This document shows, one piece after another, positions 25,641 to 39,448 of a DNA stretch of 64,000 nt; the first letter of the stretch is position 1, and every line of letters begins with the position of its first letter. The DNA comes from Latrodectus hesperus (Eukaryota; Arthropoda; Arachnida; Araneae; Theridiidae), in contig CM075856.1 in the NCBI GenBank assembly GCA_037975125.1, positions 3,756,949-3,820,948 on the forward strand, given 5' to 3'. A program made the translations under genes and the position numbers. A model generated the notes under the pieces. That model saw only the letters and a list, made by a program, of their open reading frames with translations. It did not search any database and was not told the origin of the DNA.

Positions 25641-28600
25641 TGCCGTTATTAAACATTATATAAAATAAATTATTTTTTTCTAACATGTTTTAATTTAAAT
25701 AAATTTGAAAGATATTTATGATTAATTTTATGCAAAGATATTTAATGATGCAAATTAATAGTTATTACTAATGATGGATTAAATATTTTTAACAAATCAC
25801 TACACATTAAAAATGTTTACTCATGTATCAAAATATTCTTAATTAGCATTTATCTCAGGCAATTTCAGAATAAATAACATAATTCCATTAATAACTATTT
25901 TTACATATCTAAATTGAATCAATAAAGATTACAAGTATACAACAGTGTTAATAATCATGCATAATATTAGTGCAATGTGCTCGTTATGATGAAATATTAG
26001 TTTACATAGACACACAAATTATTTAATTAAATTGATTTGTAAAAGAAAAAAAATTACACTGCTTAAAGAGCAAACATAGTTATATTATTTTAACGTAATT
26101 CAATGCATCATTTTTATATATTTTTTTCATTTTACAGAAAACATTTTAAGATTGGACTAAAAAGGAAAAACATTATCAAAGTAAACTTTCTTTTTTGAAG
26201 AAATCAAATTTGTTATTACAATTATTTTATGACTCTAATATTATACTTATAAATGTTTTCTTGTATTTCATTAAATAAATAAATTTAAACCAACTAAATC
26301 AAATTGATGAATCAGTCAGTACTATGGATATTACTGAAAAATTTCTAATCAGGCTTTGGAAAACAATGTGGAAGGTCAATTTTTTTTAGAAATTATCTGA
26401 CATGTAAATATCATTTTCAACGAAACAAACTACATTAATGAAATGATAGCTTATGATTTGAGGTAATATGATATTTTTTATAAGCGAGTAAGTAATACTC
26501 TATGAAAAACAAATTAATAATGGAAAAAGCAGTCTTTAGAAAAAATGTCACTGAAATATTTAACTATATGTATTTGTTTTCAGATACGTGCAAGTTTCAT
26601 GAGATAAATGACATGTGTTTGGAATTTACAAAACTTTATCTTACAAGATAACTTAATATTTTCTTTTCTTCTATAAAAGAAGAACTTATTTCCAAAACAA
26701 CGAGGCAGCTACAAATTTTTCAGAGAACACTCTGGAGTGAAAACCTGTGGTCATTTATTTACACAAACAGATCTCCTGATTTAACTTTTCGCTCATCATT
26801 ATTTTATACTCTTATTAAAAAGGATATTCTTTATCATATTATATTACATCTATCAATAAAAAAATTTGATATCAGGGATGAGAAAAGAGATTATGTCTAC
26901 TCACTATCAATCATCAATCAATTTATAAAATCTATGATTGAATCTACACTGCCCTTTTCTAAAAGCAAGGGACAGTTACAACATTCAATTCTCCAATTAA
27001 TATTCATAAACTATCCATATCACACCAATAATGTATTTCCTAATAAGCAAGGAGAAGGCACGTTCATTAAATTTCTATATTAAGATACAGGGGCATATTT
27101 TAAGTCATCTCTCACCTCATCTCATAAATAAGCTGTGAGATATAGGTCAGTTGCTCTAATTGTAGGGCCATATGCTGATCATAGCAACTACTGTAGATCA
27201 GCTGCACTGTCATTTTGAAATCAAATGCTAGCATATTTGGTAAAACGGTCACGAGAATAGAAATCACGTGTCTCTTTAGAACTGGTTAAATATATAGCAA
27301 ATTGAACTTACCAGGGATTGTGAACCAGATTCTTAACCCATGCAACGACTAACATACTGAAATACAAAACACTATAATAGATTTCATTGTTTGTGCCAGC
27401 TACAGTTCAGCTTAATATAAAATCTTATCCTAAACACAGCTATCTGAAGTATGGAAGATAAACTTAGGCTGCTTTCTTGAGAAAGCTTTATGTTTCTAAT
27501 GTTTGGATGTCCAGAATTGTTGATATTATATAAAGATTTGCCGATAAAAAATGTTTGGTTGTCGGATTACCGGAGTAACAAAGCAAATAAGTTTCTAAAT
27601 ATTTTTTATTTATGAACAGTTGTGTGGAATCTGTTAAATAGTTCCAGAGATTTCAGAAAGGTACTTTTCTTCTGGATTGATTTGCACAACGTGCTTAGAA
27701 AGGTCTGCTGAGTCAAATTACACTCTGACTGACACTTTACAATCAAATAGGATGACCTCCTCTATTAGGGACATTTTAAGCCCCTGAATGATTACGAAGT
27801 TGGAGATTACTTAAGCCGCAACCTTGTTTTTGGTTATCAAAGTGATAATAGTTAGCATTTTCTATGATAATTAACAATCTCACATTTCCTATAATCAGAG
27901 GATTCCGAATTGAATTCCATTTTTCTAGCTTATTATTGCGATAATGTTTCTACACTTTTGTACAGAGAGACTTATGCAAGAAAACAGACATCGTTTGCTA
28001 AGAAAGATAGATAATTTTTTACAGATAATATATATTTTGCTTTCAAAAATATTTAATTTATAACCCCATTCCTGAATCACGTATCTGTAATGAATTTAGG
28101 AAAATCGCATGCTTTCGAATCTTAAAATTATCACTTCTAAATATCGATAAATCATTAGAAAAAATATTTTATTAGAAAAAATATTTGTTGAAAATTAAGT
28201 CTATAATTGATTTTAGTAAAGTAAAATGTCATTTATACAAATGGTAAAAATAAAAACATTTCAAAATATTATAACACTTAACAGCTTTTTAAGAGCTTTA
28301 TAAATTATGCTATTTCAGTGCAATAAAATTTTTAAACTGAGCTTTTAACATTTAGCAGTTTTATTACACTACAAGTTCTATATATCTTTAAACTATTAAA
28401 TAGTTTGTAAAATTAACTAAACAATTTAAATTGGGAATTTAGTTAAGTTCCATGTTATTAGCAATACATTTCCTGTATGAATCTTATAGATAGACACTGT
28501 TATAGATTATGAAATTGTTACACTGTAAATAAAATATATATTGTAATTTAAACATAGTTAATATGAAAACCATTTAAAATAGAGTTTTATCATGGAATTA

Positions 28601-30870
28601 CTTATAAAGTATTTTGTGAAAAAATATTGAAACTAATTTCAACATATATGAAAAGGAACAGGTTTCTTCATTCTTTATCAAACTTTAAATAACAAGGTAT
28701 AACTTTTTCCGAAGATTTTCCTGCTAAATAAAGTGAAAGTTTTACAAAACATTTGCTTGAAATTCTTCTGGAGAAAAATAAATTTGTAAAAGATTTATTG
28801 ACTAACAATGTAAAATATACAGGGAATGATACCCAATTTGGGTATTAAATAATCGTAGTTTCTGCATATTTTAATGAACACGCTGTCTGAGTATTCCAAC
28901 AGAAATTACCATGACACAAAGAATAAGTATCAAATTACTTGTTGTTGTCATCGTAATTGTACTTTAGGAACAAAAAATCTTACTTCTGTTCTAGCAAATA
29001 ATTTCACGTTTTTTTTTTAAAAAAAACTTTTTCTACCTGAATTCTGTAATTTGGCTGCAAGTTTCTTTCTTTTTAAGCAAAATTATACATTGTAAAGTTA
29101 TTTTAAGCTTCAAAAGAATAATTACGAGAATAATTTCGGATGAATTTTCGAATTAGAATTGTCTTATGAATGTTTCAAATACAAAATAAATTCCCTTTAA
29201 AATTATTATTGAAAAAATAACTATTAATTTATAGATGTTCTTAAAAATTTAATCAAGCAAAATAAATACGAAATTAATTGAAATAAAGAAATAATTATAA
29301 ACCAATGGATTTCTGATTTTATAATTATAAGTTTACTAATGTTTTTTAGTGTTCTTTAGAATAAAAACCTAAAATGTTTTTAATCCCTTGAGAATTTAAA
29401 TAGATGTTTTAATTTAATTTAAAAGTCAACACATTTTGCTGTATACATTTCTTAGTATATGTAAATAATAATGATAAATATAATAATTTTGATTTCAACT
29501 TAGACTTTTCTGTTAAGAAAAGTGTAGTTATGGTTCTTCAATTTTTTATATTTTATTTACTTTTTTTACTATTTCTATTCTTAAAATATTTTTTTAATTG
29601 AAAAAGATTAATGATCCTAATCTATTTCCCTAATGATTAATTATTTTCTAATTAATGTTCGATGACACAATTAATGTCGGGAAATATTGAATTAAATATT
29701 TAATGTTTATATGTATTAGGTAAGTATTAAAATTTTCTTTGGTAGCTTTTAAATAATATGGAAGGTTTTAAAATAATCTTTTTCTTTATTCAACGTTTTA
29801 CTTTAATTTTTTTTTATCATTTACTTTACACTTTAAAGACTTTTCTGTTTATTGGTTAGAAAAATTCATAAATTTAAATATCACCTTTCATATTGAATTG
29901 GTTATTTTATAAAACAGGAATTTTTTTAAATAAATAATTGCATAATATATAAGCAAAATATAAAATACTTGATAACTGTAATTAAACTTTTCGTGTATTT
30001 TAGCATTTTATTTCCGTAATCTTAAAATAGAACAGAATTTAGTAGAAAAACAGAATTTTAGTTTAGAATTCTTCTTTTACTTGTCAGATTATCTCCTACT
30101 TTGAAAGACAAAAAATAATTAAAATGATACATATTTTCTTAAATTTTTATAAGTATTCTTTTCTTTCATAACAATGAGATACTGATTAAAAGTGCAGTTT
30201 ATAGTAAAAGTAATCTATCAAAATGTTTAAATTTCATTTTCAAATATATAGTGCTGTAAATATTTTTATTAATATTATTAAAGTATTTCAATTAAAATTT
30301 ATTTTCAAATAATTATAAAATTTAACTTATTTTTGATTATTTGAGTTGCAGTTAATTACGTTATTTTTTTAAAGTTACATTTTAAATTTAAATTAAAAAG
30401 CAATTTCAGAAAATATAAAGTTATCGCCTTTTTATATAAAATTACACGAGTAAAAGAGACTGATTTTCATGAAGAAGACATTTTATTTCAGTTCTTAAAT
30501 TAAACTGTTCTTATTTTTTTGAAAATAATTAAGTTGTTCTATGATTTTTTTAAAAAAGTCAGAATAAAATATAATGTGTGTGTGAGCTTCCAAAATTTTA
30601 TCTGTAAAATATCAGATTAGTTAACTTGCTCTATGTTATAAAATTAATACTGAATATTGATTAAATAAATAATGTGTTATGTTTATGTCATAAACTTATA
30701 GTAATAAGGAGTAAACACAAACCAAATGCTAATAAGAAATTAAAACATGAAAATAGACATAATTTAATTTCAAATATTTTTTTTAAAAAGCATTGATAAC
30801 AGTTTTCTTAGTTAATTTATAAAACTAGTATTTATTGGAGTATAAAACGAAAAAATTCATTATTATCATC

Positions 30871-30873
<3 letters not shown>
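25641..30873. other. Long AT-rich interval, no gene seen
   Basis: Mostly AT-rich DNA. About 26,640-27,860 is somewhat more complex, but both strands are closed by frequent stops and I see no domain, terminal repeat or target duplication. Confidence 0.5.

Positions 30874-30962
<89 letters not shown>
30874..30962. repeat. (TA)n microsatellite, about 44 units
   Basis: Uninterrupted TA array in AT-rich DNA. No mobile-element terminus is recognisable at either border. Confidence 0.95.
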
Positions 30963-30965
<3 letters not shown>

Positions 30966-33900
30966 ATTTTGTAGAGAAATATGTATCTGGGAAAGCTTAT
31001 AAAAAGCTTTGCTCTAGTTTTAATTCATAACAAAGAGTTAAATTTGAGATAACTTATGAAAATCATAAAAGGTGATCAGAATATTGATAAAATGAGTTCA
31101 ATATTAAAAATCTTATACTGAATTGCAAATAGAAGATTATGAAGAAAATTGATAAAAAATTACGGGAATTTATTAATTCCATATTTTAATCAGAATATTT
31201 CATAAATATGATGTTAATTAAAGCAATGAATTTTTACATCATTAGATTAATTTATTCATATCATAATCAAGTTAAATTTATAAGATAATCTCAATTTTTG
31301 AATTTTCTTGCTTACTTATACGTAGTTAAGAAAATTTCAATGAATTTAATATATTTCTTAAAATTTTTGATGTATAATTATTGGGAATTTTATTTATCGT
31401 TCTCATTTTGAAAAATCTTTGTTTGAGAACTTCAGTTTGTGAAAAATGTCTCAAAATTAAATTCTGTTGTTGTAATATTATTTTTTTATCCTATCTGATT
31501 AGCATTCTTCTTGCAAAATGTCTAAAACAAGAAGAGGATTTCGGAACACAATTTAAAGTCCTCAGAAGTACCAGGGGTAAAATGAATGAAGTTGCATTTC
31601 CTGCACATGGAAAAAATCTTGTTTCCTTGGTCAATTCTTAGACATATCATGTATCCCCTTATGAGTTTTGATAATCCTATCTGCTGCTCGCGGCTACCCT
31701 TAAAAGTGACAGAATCTTTTGAATGCTTGCCATGACGGTAATTAGATGGGGATCCACACATGGGAATAGTGAAGAATCCTAAGTATGCTTTAAATATTCT
31801 ACACTTTTAAATTTTTTAGCATATTATATTAATATCTTATTAGTTTAACATGCTCAACACTTTATAATATATCACAGAAATTTTAATAGTTTTTAAGGGA
31901 AATATGTAAGTAATGTATTTATTTAGCCATGTCTCGTAATTTCTGATATTATTATGCATTTTTTAAAAATTTGTCGATTTTATGTTTTTAATACTAATTA
32001 AAACTAATGAAGAGGATACATATTGATTTAAATCATTTTCAATTTTATAAATTTACTTTACACTAGTTTGTGCTGACTATATGGGAAATATTATATAGTA
32101 ATTATTCTTTAGTGCTACTGAAACTGATTCCTTATCTGTATTTGTTGAAACAAAATTTTGGGTTATAAAATATAACATAAGTTGAAATAGTAATGATTAA
32201 AATATGGAATTAAATTTTTATAATCATATAAATTTTATTGCACTACTTAAAACATGTTTTAAATTAATTTAGGTTTTTATAATATTTTGAGTTAAAAATG
32301 AACATCTACTTCATATTCATATAAAATAGCTACTTAGTTATTTTTATTATAAAGCTTTTAAAACTGAAAGAGATCTTTAAAATTGCATTCAAACTTCTTT
32401 CTGAGTTTCAATATAACGGAACTGAAGTTTGCAAAAGCTCAAATAGAAGAAAGCGTTAGATTTAGATTTAAAGAATAGGTCAACTGACTTTAACTCAATT
32501 ATTTTTCGACTTCGTAAGCTACATTTTAAGAACTCTTTTAAGTCAGAGATGTCAGTTTTGCTATGAATAATTAGTTAACTGTTTGTACATTTCAAACTAA
32601 AACATTTAATTTAAAAATGAGTTAGCAATGAAGTTCTTGCCATTTTTAATTAAATTTAATAAACAAATTAATTAAGATGTTCAGAAAATGATTCCAATTT
32701 TTATTTCTTGTATCTTAAAATAAGAAATAATTACATTTAAAGTATTTGCTAATTTTCTCAAGTTGCAGTAGATACAAAAATTTACGTTAGCTTAATTGCA
32801 ACGGTTTATTTTTCACTTTTTAAAAGCAAATTTTTATATTTTCTTGTTAAAGACTGTCTTCAAGTTTTTTTAAACAGACGACGTATAGAAAAAATATGTT
32901 TCTTGTGCATTTCTCCCGTTATGCGGGTAAATATGTCGCACTATTTTAAAATTCACTTAAGAATCATTTTAGTTAATTTCATAATTACATAACAAATGTA
33001 GTTTTAATTTAATTTTCCTAAGACTTCTGTGTACTAAATTTACTTTGCAAATTACAATTATGTGCTATACAAATTATAATAAATGGTTTTCTAACGAATA
33101 ATATACAAGAAATTGTTAAAATACAATGCATCAATAATTAGATTTGTTTAAATCGATTTTAATTATTTTTATACTTTTCCATATATTGAAGCATTCCAAT
33201 GATTATTTATTTATGCAAATTCAATTTAAATATTTTATTTCCTAATCAACTGATAAGATATCCTCATTGTTATGTTTCAAAATATTATGTAATTTATAAC
33301 ACAACTGGTTTAATGGCAAAAAATATTAGTTTTACGGATAAATGTTAATGAAATTTAGACAGTTATGCAAACATAATTTTAAAATGCTAAACGTCGGAAT
33401 GAGCAAACATTTCAGAAATATAAAATTTAGATTAAACAAGTTATGTGTTACACTAAATACGTTTTATAAAAATCTCATGAGAATTTAAGAAAATTAATTC
33501 CTGTTAAAGGTTGAAACATCTAACCTTTATCTCAGAGCATCTTCATTGTCCAAATGTTTTGACTAATTTATTGTCAACATCACCTTATACCCTTTTTGAC
33601 ATACAAAATCATCGTACACTGTTTTTTGCTCAGATTTAAACTTTAAACGAATTTGCAAAATTTCCTCTTAATAAAATAAACACATTAAATGCTTAATCAA
33701 ATCATGAGAATAACAGCTTGGAAAAAATTTCCTAACATTTAGCAACCTAATTTCACGAAATGTTTGAATACAATTATAAATATTCATTTCAAAATAATGA
33801 TTGCTATATTTCATTTAAAAATGTAAACGAAAAATCACAATCTGTGATATTTTTCAATGAAAAAATAATATTCATGAATATATTATTTATATAACTAGTC

Positions 33901-34309
33901 TAAATATGCTTTAAAGTAATTTGTAAAGATATCTGCTTAAAAATAAAAGAAATGAAACGTAAGAATGAGTACTTCCTTATGAAAATGTTTAGATATCACA
34001 ATTTTAATTTATTTTCAATAATATAATTAAATATGCAGTGAAGAAGGATTTTTTATAACATTACATTCAAAATATTTGAAAAAATATTTGTTTTTTGATA
34101 AGTTCTATAACCCCATTTATTGGAATAATATTCAAAAACAAGTATCTAAAATGATTTTGTAATTTTTTGACTGCTCAAATGATTAAATTTTAATGAATTG
34201 ATTAAGTTTTATCAAATATATTTTTCTTTATAAATTACTAAAAAATAAAATATGCGTGATTCAACCGTACATATGAAATTCTTTTTCCTAAATCTGTATT
34301 CCATTCTAC
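30963..34309. other. AT-rich DNA, no gene recognised
   Basis: AT-rich interval. A block at about 31,500-31,770 is richer in GC and open on both strands (31,381-31,641 plus; 31,522-31,761 minus). The minus frame contains MCRKC, but I recognise no family and find no flanking repeats. Confidence 0.5.
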
Positions 34310-34311
34310 TA

Positions 34312-34530
34312 CCCAGTAAACACAAACTGCCGGCAAAAATCCGGGCCGCTGCTGGCCAAGCCGGTTTTCTGTTGGCCACGGCCAGCCGCTCATGGTTGTT
34401 TGATGGCCCAGCTCCGGCCATTACGGCCACGGATGAGTGCTGGCCAAAATGAACCGGGCCGGTGCTGGATGATAAGTAGTGGGCCAACAGATTTTGGCCA
34501 TTGTTGGCCCTGAAGCTGTTGGCCAGCAAA
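34312..34530. repeat. Left GC-rich terminal region of the 6.4-kb element
   Basis: Holds 13 copies of GGCC, mostly as TGGCC or CGGCC, in about 220 bp within otherwise AT-rich DNA. Only the outermost 45 bp or so aligns clearly, in inverted orientation, with the right end. Further in, the two sides share motif content more than exact order. The dense motif suggests repeated binding sites, which is inference. Confidence 0.75.
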
Positions 34531-34689
34531 ATTAAGACAATTAGTTGAAGCGCTATTTTTTATTTTATCGGCAAAGACTATTTTTTTCCAAATAATTATT
34601 TTTTGTGATGTTAATTAATTTTCATTTAACTTCTTACTTTTTAAACTATTTAAAAACAACTTTTCAGAAAGAAATCTAATTTTCACATT

Positions 34690-34804
34690 TATTGCGTATT
34701 CCGCGTGACAATATGACGTCAGATACTGCGAAATGCTTGAGTCAGCGTCAGCCATTAATGTGAAATGGCGGAATGTTGTGTCTGTGAGCTAAGAGAAATA
34801 TAAG
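34690..34804 (+). other. Candidate first exon with strong splice donor
   Basis: A more complex, CpG-containing stretch just inside the left GC-rich block. It includes GACGTCA (34,714-34,720), a cAMP-response-type motif, and an ATG in AATGGCGGAATG. It ends with a near-consensus donor AAG/GTAAGT at 34,804/34,805. The short frame from that ATG closes before the donor, so this is either an untranslated exon or has decayed. Its placement suggests the promoter and first exon of the element's gene. Confidence 0.4.
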
Positions 34805-34810
34805 GTAAGT

Positions 34811-36850
34811 AAGCATTTATTATTGTTGTTTTTATCATGATAGAATTGTTATGAATGAGATGCAAGAATAATATATTTGTTTTATGTTGAAATATTATTT
34901 AATTACTTGTTAAGAAAATTTCATAAGCTGTTGATAACGTGACAACAAAAGAAAGACATTGGAAAATGTTTGTCATTGTATGTTTTAGAATAATTTCATT
35001 CCCATGTGAGGAATAGAAAAATATATCATGCACAGAAGCATTTTTTCATTCCATATATTAGTTATATTTAATCAATTAGTATAATAAATTTTTCAATGCT
35101 CAATTTTTTGAATCCAATTCGATTGCTACTAAGTTTAAACGTATTTATTACATTTTTTGTTTTTTACGAAGCAAGTTTATGGAGTCTAAAAATATTCTAT
35201 TTGAAAGCGCTTAGATGTTTACTTTCAATAAATTAATATATGATATTTTAGCATTTCTGATCAAAAAATTATGTGCGAATTCCATATAAACTTTAATTAT
35301 TTTATTTTTAAAAGGCTTTCTTATTTACTATTATTTTTAAGTCAATTTTTACTGACCGAAATATTTTGTCTTATAAGGATTCGTGGTTTTAAATTTTGTA
35401 TACTCCTCAAAGATCTGTTTTAAGGAATGAAAAATTGTACAATGCATAATATTACAAAATATTTTATTGCATATATAACCTGGTTTTTATGTATAATCCT
35501 GTCAACCATTAAAATCATTGTGGATTTCTTAGCGAAATATTATTGCATCTAAAACTCGAAAAATTGTATAAACTTGAAAATAGTAAATTTTAAAATTTCT
35601 ATAGGAATCTGACAGATTAATTGCCACAAATTAATAAAAAAAACATCTAGAATTATGTGGTTGGAAAATTAATATTAACACTTATGAAAAATGTTCATAT
35701 GGAACAACTTTTATTATATAAATTAGTTGTGTAGCATGTTAACTATTTCTATGTAAAGAATGCTGTCAGATGTAACAGCTTAGTAGCTACTCTTGTGTTT
35801 ACATTATTATATTTAAACCATATTTTATGTTTTTATTTATGATGGAAAAATTGAAGTATGAATTAACAGTAATTTCAATTTGTTTTAATGAAAATATAAG
35901 TTAACTAGAATATTTGTTCCTTTATATTTTGGAGAAAGTGATTAACATTTCAAGCATTTGATGATACTTTTGACATTTTGATCTCTTGATTCTTTTGTAG
36001 TAATGTAAATGGTTTTACTGTTATAGTAAATAGTCGACCGGATAATGGGTAAATGATATATCTTATATATATACACACTTAAACACCATTACATAAACAC
36101 CTTTACCAATTTACAAAGTCTGATTATGATGACAATATTGTCCTAGATATATTGTCAGAATTATTTTTATTTACTTTTGATTTTTCTCTTTAAAGAATTA
36201 AAGTTAAATAAAGAACTTAAATATAATTTTAAACAATGTAAATTAGTAAGGTATTATTTAATCATTTTATTAGAGAAAGAATATAATTTAAGTTTAATCT
36301 TATTTATCAGTTAAGCATTTAATATTTTAAAATTAATATATCATTCATTAACATGTTGGATGTGTTTTACAACTGTTCTACATGATGGATCAGCTGTTTA
36401 CGAATTGCAAATTATTACGAGATCTAAACTTAGAAAAGAAAAAAGTATTGCCCAATTACATAAGGGAAATAGTTAGGTCTTCTTTATTTATATGTTTTAT
36501 CCTTTTTCTGGCTGCTTGCAAAACTTTAATTTGTTATAGAAATTTTTTTATCAATAACATTTGGTATAAATATATTATACTGGAAAGTGACCTTTAATAG
36601 GTATTTTATGGTTATATGTAGTCTCGATCAATGACCACATCTAACCATAAATACAAATAAATTTTCCTTAATATTTTTCAATATCATTAATAATTACAAG
36701 CCAGATAATTTATTTCCTTGTGTTACAATTTTTTTATTATTTGTATTTACAAATAATTGTAAATAATATAATTCTTGCAATTAATTATAATGGTAAATAA
36801 TATTAACAAATAATTGTAATTATAAATACTATTAGCAAGTAAATATAGGT
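34811..36850. other. AT-rich interior of the 6.4-kb element, intron-like
   Basis: AT-rich sequence after the splice donor, compatible with a long intron. An open stretch at 36,382-36,597 begins MMDQLFTNCKLLRDL, but I do not recognise it; it could be chance or a decayed exon. Confidence 0.4.
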
Positions 36851-36859
36851 AATATTTTT

Positions 36860-37007
36860 TTGTCAGGCAGTACTTGGTTGATGACCCTCTTCTGGTTTTG
36901 GATTTTGGTTTGACGACCCTCTTCTGGTTTTGGATTATTGTAGAGTGTACAACGTCATGGACCTGGTCTAGCGCTGCTGGCCTTTGGGGGCATGCAACAA
37001 CAACAAC
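36860..37007 (+). repeat. Short retroposed repeat with (CAA)n tail and 9-bp target duplication
   Basis: A GC-richer 148-bp block containing two tandem copies of a 31-32-bp unit (36,874-36,904 and 36,905-36,936, each with GACCCTCTTCTGGTTTTGG) and ending in a (CAA)n tail. It is bracketed by AATATTTTT at 36,851-36,859 and 37,008-37,016. Tail and duplication point to LINE-mediated insertion. It is a SINE or the 3' end of a LINE, nested in the 6.4-kb element. Confidence 0.65.
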
Positions 37008-37903
37008 AATATTTTTAAAGTAAAGTAACAAATTATTGCTTATATTTATTATTGATGGCTATTTTGCTACTATTTCATTTTATACATTAGCTTTGAAGAT
37101 TGTGTTTCTAACATCCATCCACTCCAATGTAAAGTGTACCAATTTAAACTATAGTCCAGAATCAATAACTTATTTTCTAATAATATTGGATTAAATATAA
37201 ATTTAATACTTTGTGCAAAATAAAAATTATAAAGTTATGTAAAACATTTTTACTTCTAAATAATTCATGATTATGATAATTACTTGTGATGTAAATTTAC
37301 TGTCCAACAACTGGAATGCATGTATTTAAAATCTGAAAATCATTTGCATTAATTGACGTAATTTTTTTCATTAATCTGTAATCACAGGTGTATAAAAAAA
37401 TAAATTCCATGTTAATAAGATTTTGCATAGAATATTGCATAAATAATTCAAAATTTTCAATATGTTTTAAAATTCATCAATATTTATTTTAATTACTATG
37501 ATTTTATAAACTTTACTTATCTCGAATTGTAGTTGTGTATAAAAAATAATTTGGTAATCATTGATGAATATTTTATTTAACCATTTTTTATTAGTTCAAA
37601 ATGATTTTTTAAAAGCATGAAATACAAAGTGAATGTTATAAATTAATTACATTCTATTATAACCTTGAAAATGTAAAATTCTGCTTAAAACATTACATTG
37701 AATTTTTGAAGTCAGATGTTTAGAATTTCTATTAAGTCATTCAACTGAAATTGTTTTCATGTAATCCAATTATTTGTCTCTATTTTTAATCAAAGAATTG
37801 TCAGAATTGATGAATGTTGATTATTCATTTGTTACTTAATGTTATTTATTATAATGTGTATGTATATTGAAATATCAATATGAATATAAACTATAAAACT
37901 AAA

Positions 37904-38090
37904 CTCTGGCAGGACAGACCACATGGGCCAAGGCCTACAGTGCTTATTTTCCTGACCAAGAGCCCCTGGGCTGCGAAGCACATGTCCCGATTAGGTGCTC
38001 AGCATAACGCAAAACACCCAGTGTTTAGTTCCCAAGCATGCTCATGGTGGACATAATGTTACTAATAACCATTCCCCCTTTTTTAAAGAG
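37904..38090. repeat. Short interspersed element with 11-bp target duplication
   Basis: A 187-bp GC-rich block that begins CTCTGGCAGGACAGACC and is flanked by the perfect direct repeat ATAAAACTAAA at 37,893-37,903 and 38,091-38,101. The duplication length is typical of LINE-mediated insertion. No clear box A/B is visible and the orientation is uncertain, so the source family is unknown. It is nested within the 6.4-kb element. Confidence 0.65.
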
Positions 38091-38329
38091 ATAAAACTAA
38101 AATTAAGTAAAAGATTCCATCATAAAAGAATTGTATTAGTAATTTTTTTATGAGTTATTAATTCTGAATGAAAATAGACATTATTATAGGCATTCACAAC
38201 CTATTCAAGTGCTTGGCTTGTTTTGCTTTGACTGTAAATTTAATTGTAAAATATTGTAAGTTTAAAAATAGTTGTGTTGGATTCTCCTTATTCAAAGTTA
38301 ATACTGTGAAATAATACCTACTTCCGAGC

Positions 38330-38431
38330 ACAACTATCGTGGAAGAGGGGAATGTATTGCCTATTTGTAGCTTTGATGAATTGAAAGTTATGGAAGAAAG
38401 GCTCTAAGGCATTGAAGAATTTAGTAAAATG
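38330..38431 (+). pseudogene. Candidate exon resembling the start of a DUF4806 domain
   Basis: A stretch of better coding composition that reads TTIVEEGNVLPICSFDELK, then VMEERL, a stop (38,405-38,407), then GIEEFSKMV, followed by a possible splice donor at 38,431/38,432. The pattern leucine-proline-x-serine/cysteine, a short spacer, an acidic helix with 'E..L' and then 'F..MV' resembles how DUF4806 domains begin. DUF4806 is a domain of unknown function found in arthropod proteins. I compare it from memory only. The upstream acceptor is weak, and the in-frame stop shows decay. No function can be given. Confidence 0.4.
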
Positions 38432-39448
38432 GTAAAAATATTAGTTTAAAAAAGCTTGTTTTTTGTGTGTATAATATATGTATGTATGTACATAATATTT
38501 TAATAGGTTATTATCAAAGAGATTACTTGGGTAATTCTAAGAAAATTAATAAATAATTAAAATTTTTGAATTTACAATTTAATATTATTACAAATTAAAA
38601 TTAATTCCTGACTCAAAATTATTTGAAGCATTTATCATGCGTATATAAATGCAATTTATCATCTTAGAAAAACATTTTAAATTGTATGTCAGTAAACATT
38701 ATTAATAAATTTAACTTATAAAAATGAAAAAAATAATAGAAAATAATAATCCTCAAAATAATAAAAAATACTTTAACAAATTATAACTTCCTATGTCACA
38801 AGTCTGGGCAGTTTTGATTGCCAATTGCAACCAAAATTCCTGTTTATGCAAAATTATTGAATGGAAATCGACCATTCTCACTTACTATATATTTTACTGG
38901 TATTTCTTCCTGTCAAATTAATCCTTTTATGTCCAAGATAATTGCTTCCTTAAAATTAATGTACATCCGTTAGGGTATATATAAATCTTAATTAACATAT
39001 ATAAGATTAACATATATAACATATATAGAATTAACATATAATAGAAGAAAATAGTGCCAAAATATAAGCGAATAAGGAGGAGCTCAAATATTAAAATTTC
39101 TTTCATTGTTAAGAGAAAATACAAAATTAATATTGATCACTGAAATTTAAAGTGAAAACTTATGCACCAATTCAATATAAAAGGATAACTTCCAGCATTT
39201 ATTTAAACAAGAAATTCTTGATTTATTTCTTAGTGAAAAATTTTATTGTTCTTAAAAATTTTATTAACATATATAAATATAAAGCAAACAGAAAAAAAGT
39301 AATTTACTACAAAAATTATCTTTGTTAAAGATTTCTCTTTTCTGTAATTATTTTTTTAAATAATTCTGAATTTATTTTATTACAGGTTACAAAAAGTAAT
39401 CTGAATTGATGTTACCTGTATTAATTTAATTTGATTTTTTATTTTCAG

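Noticed and set aside
34212..34529. Open frames on both strands across the left GC-rich end, and likewise at 40,404-40,661
   Set aside because: The low stop frequency is explained by GC-rich terminal repeats; neither frame has a domain or codon pattern typical of a protein.
36747..37031. 94-residue minus-strand frame
   Set aside because: It runs through the nested (CAA)n-tailed repeat and AT-rich flank; the Val-rich start is just the antisense of the CAA tail.
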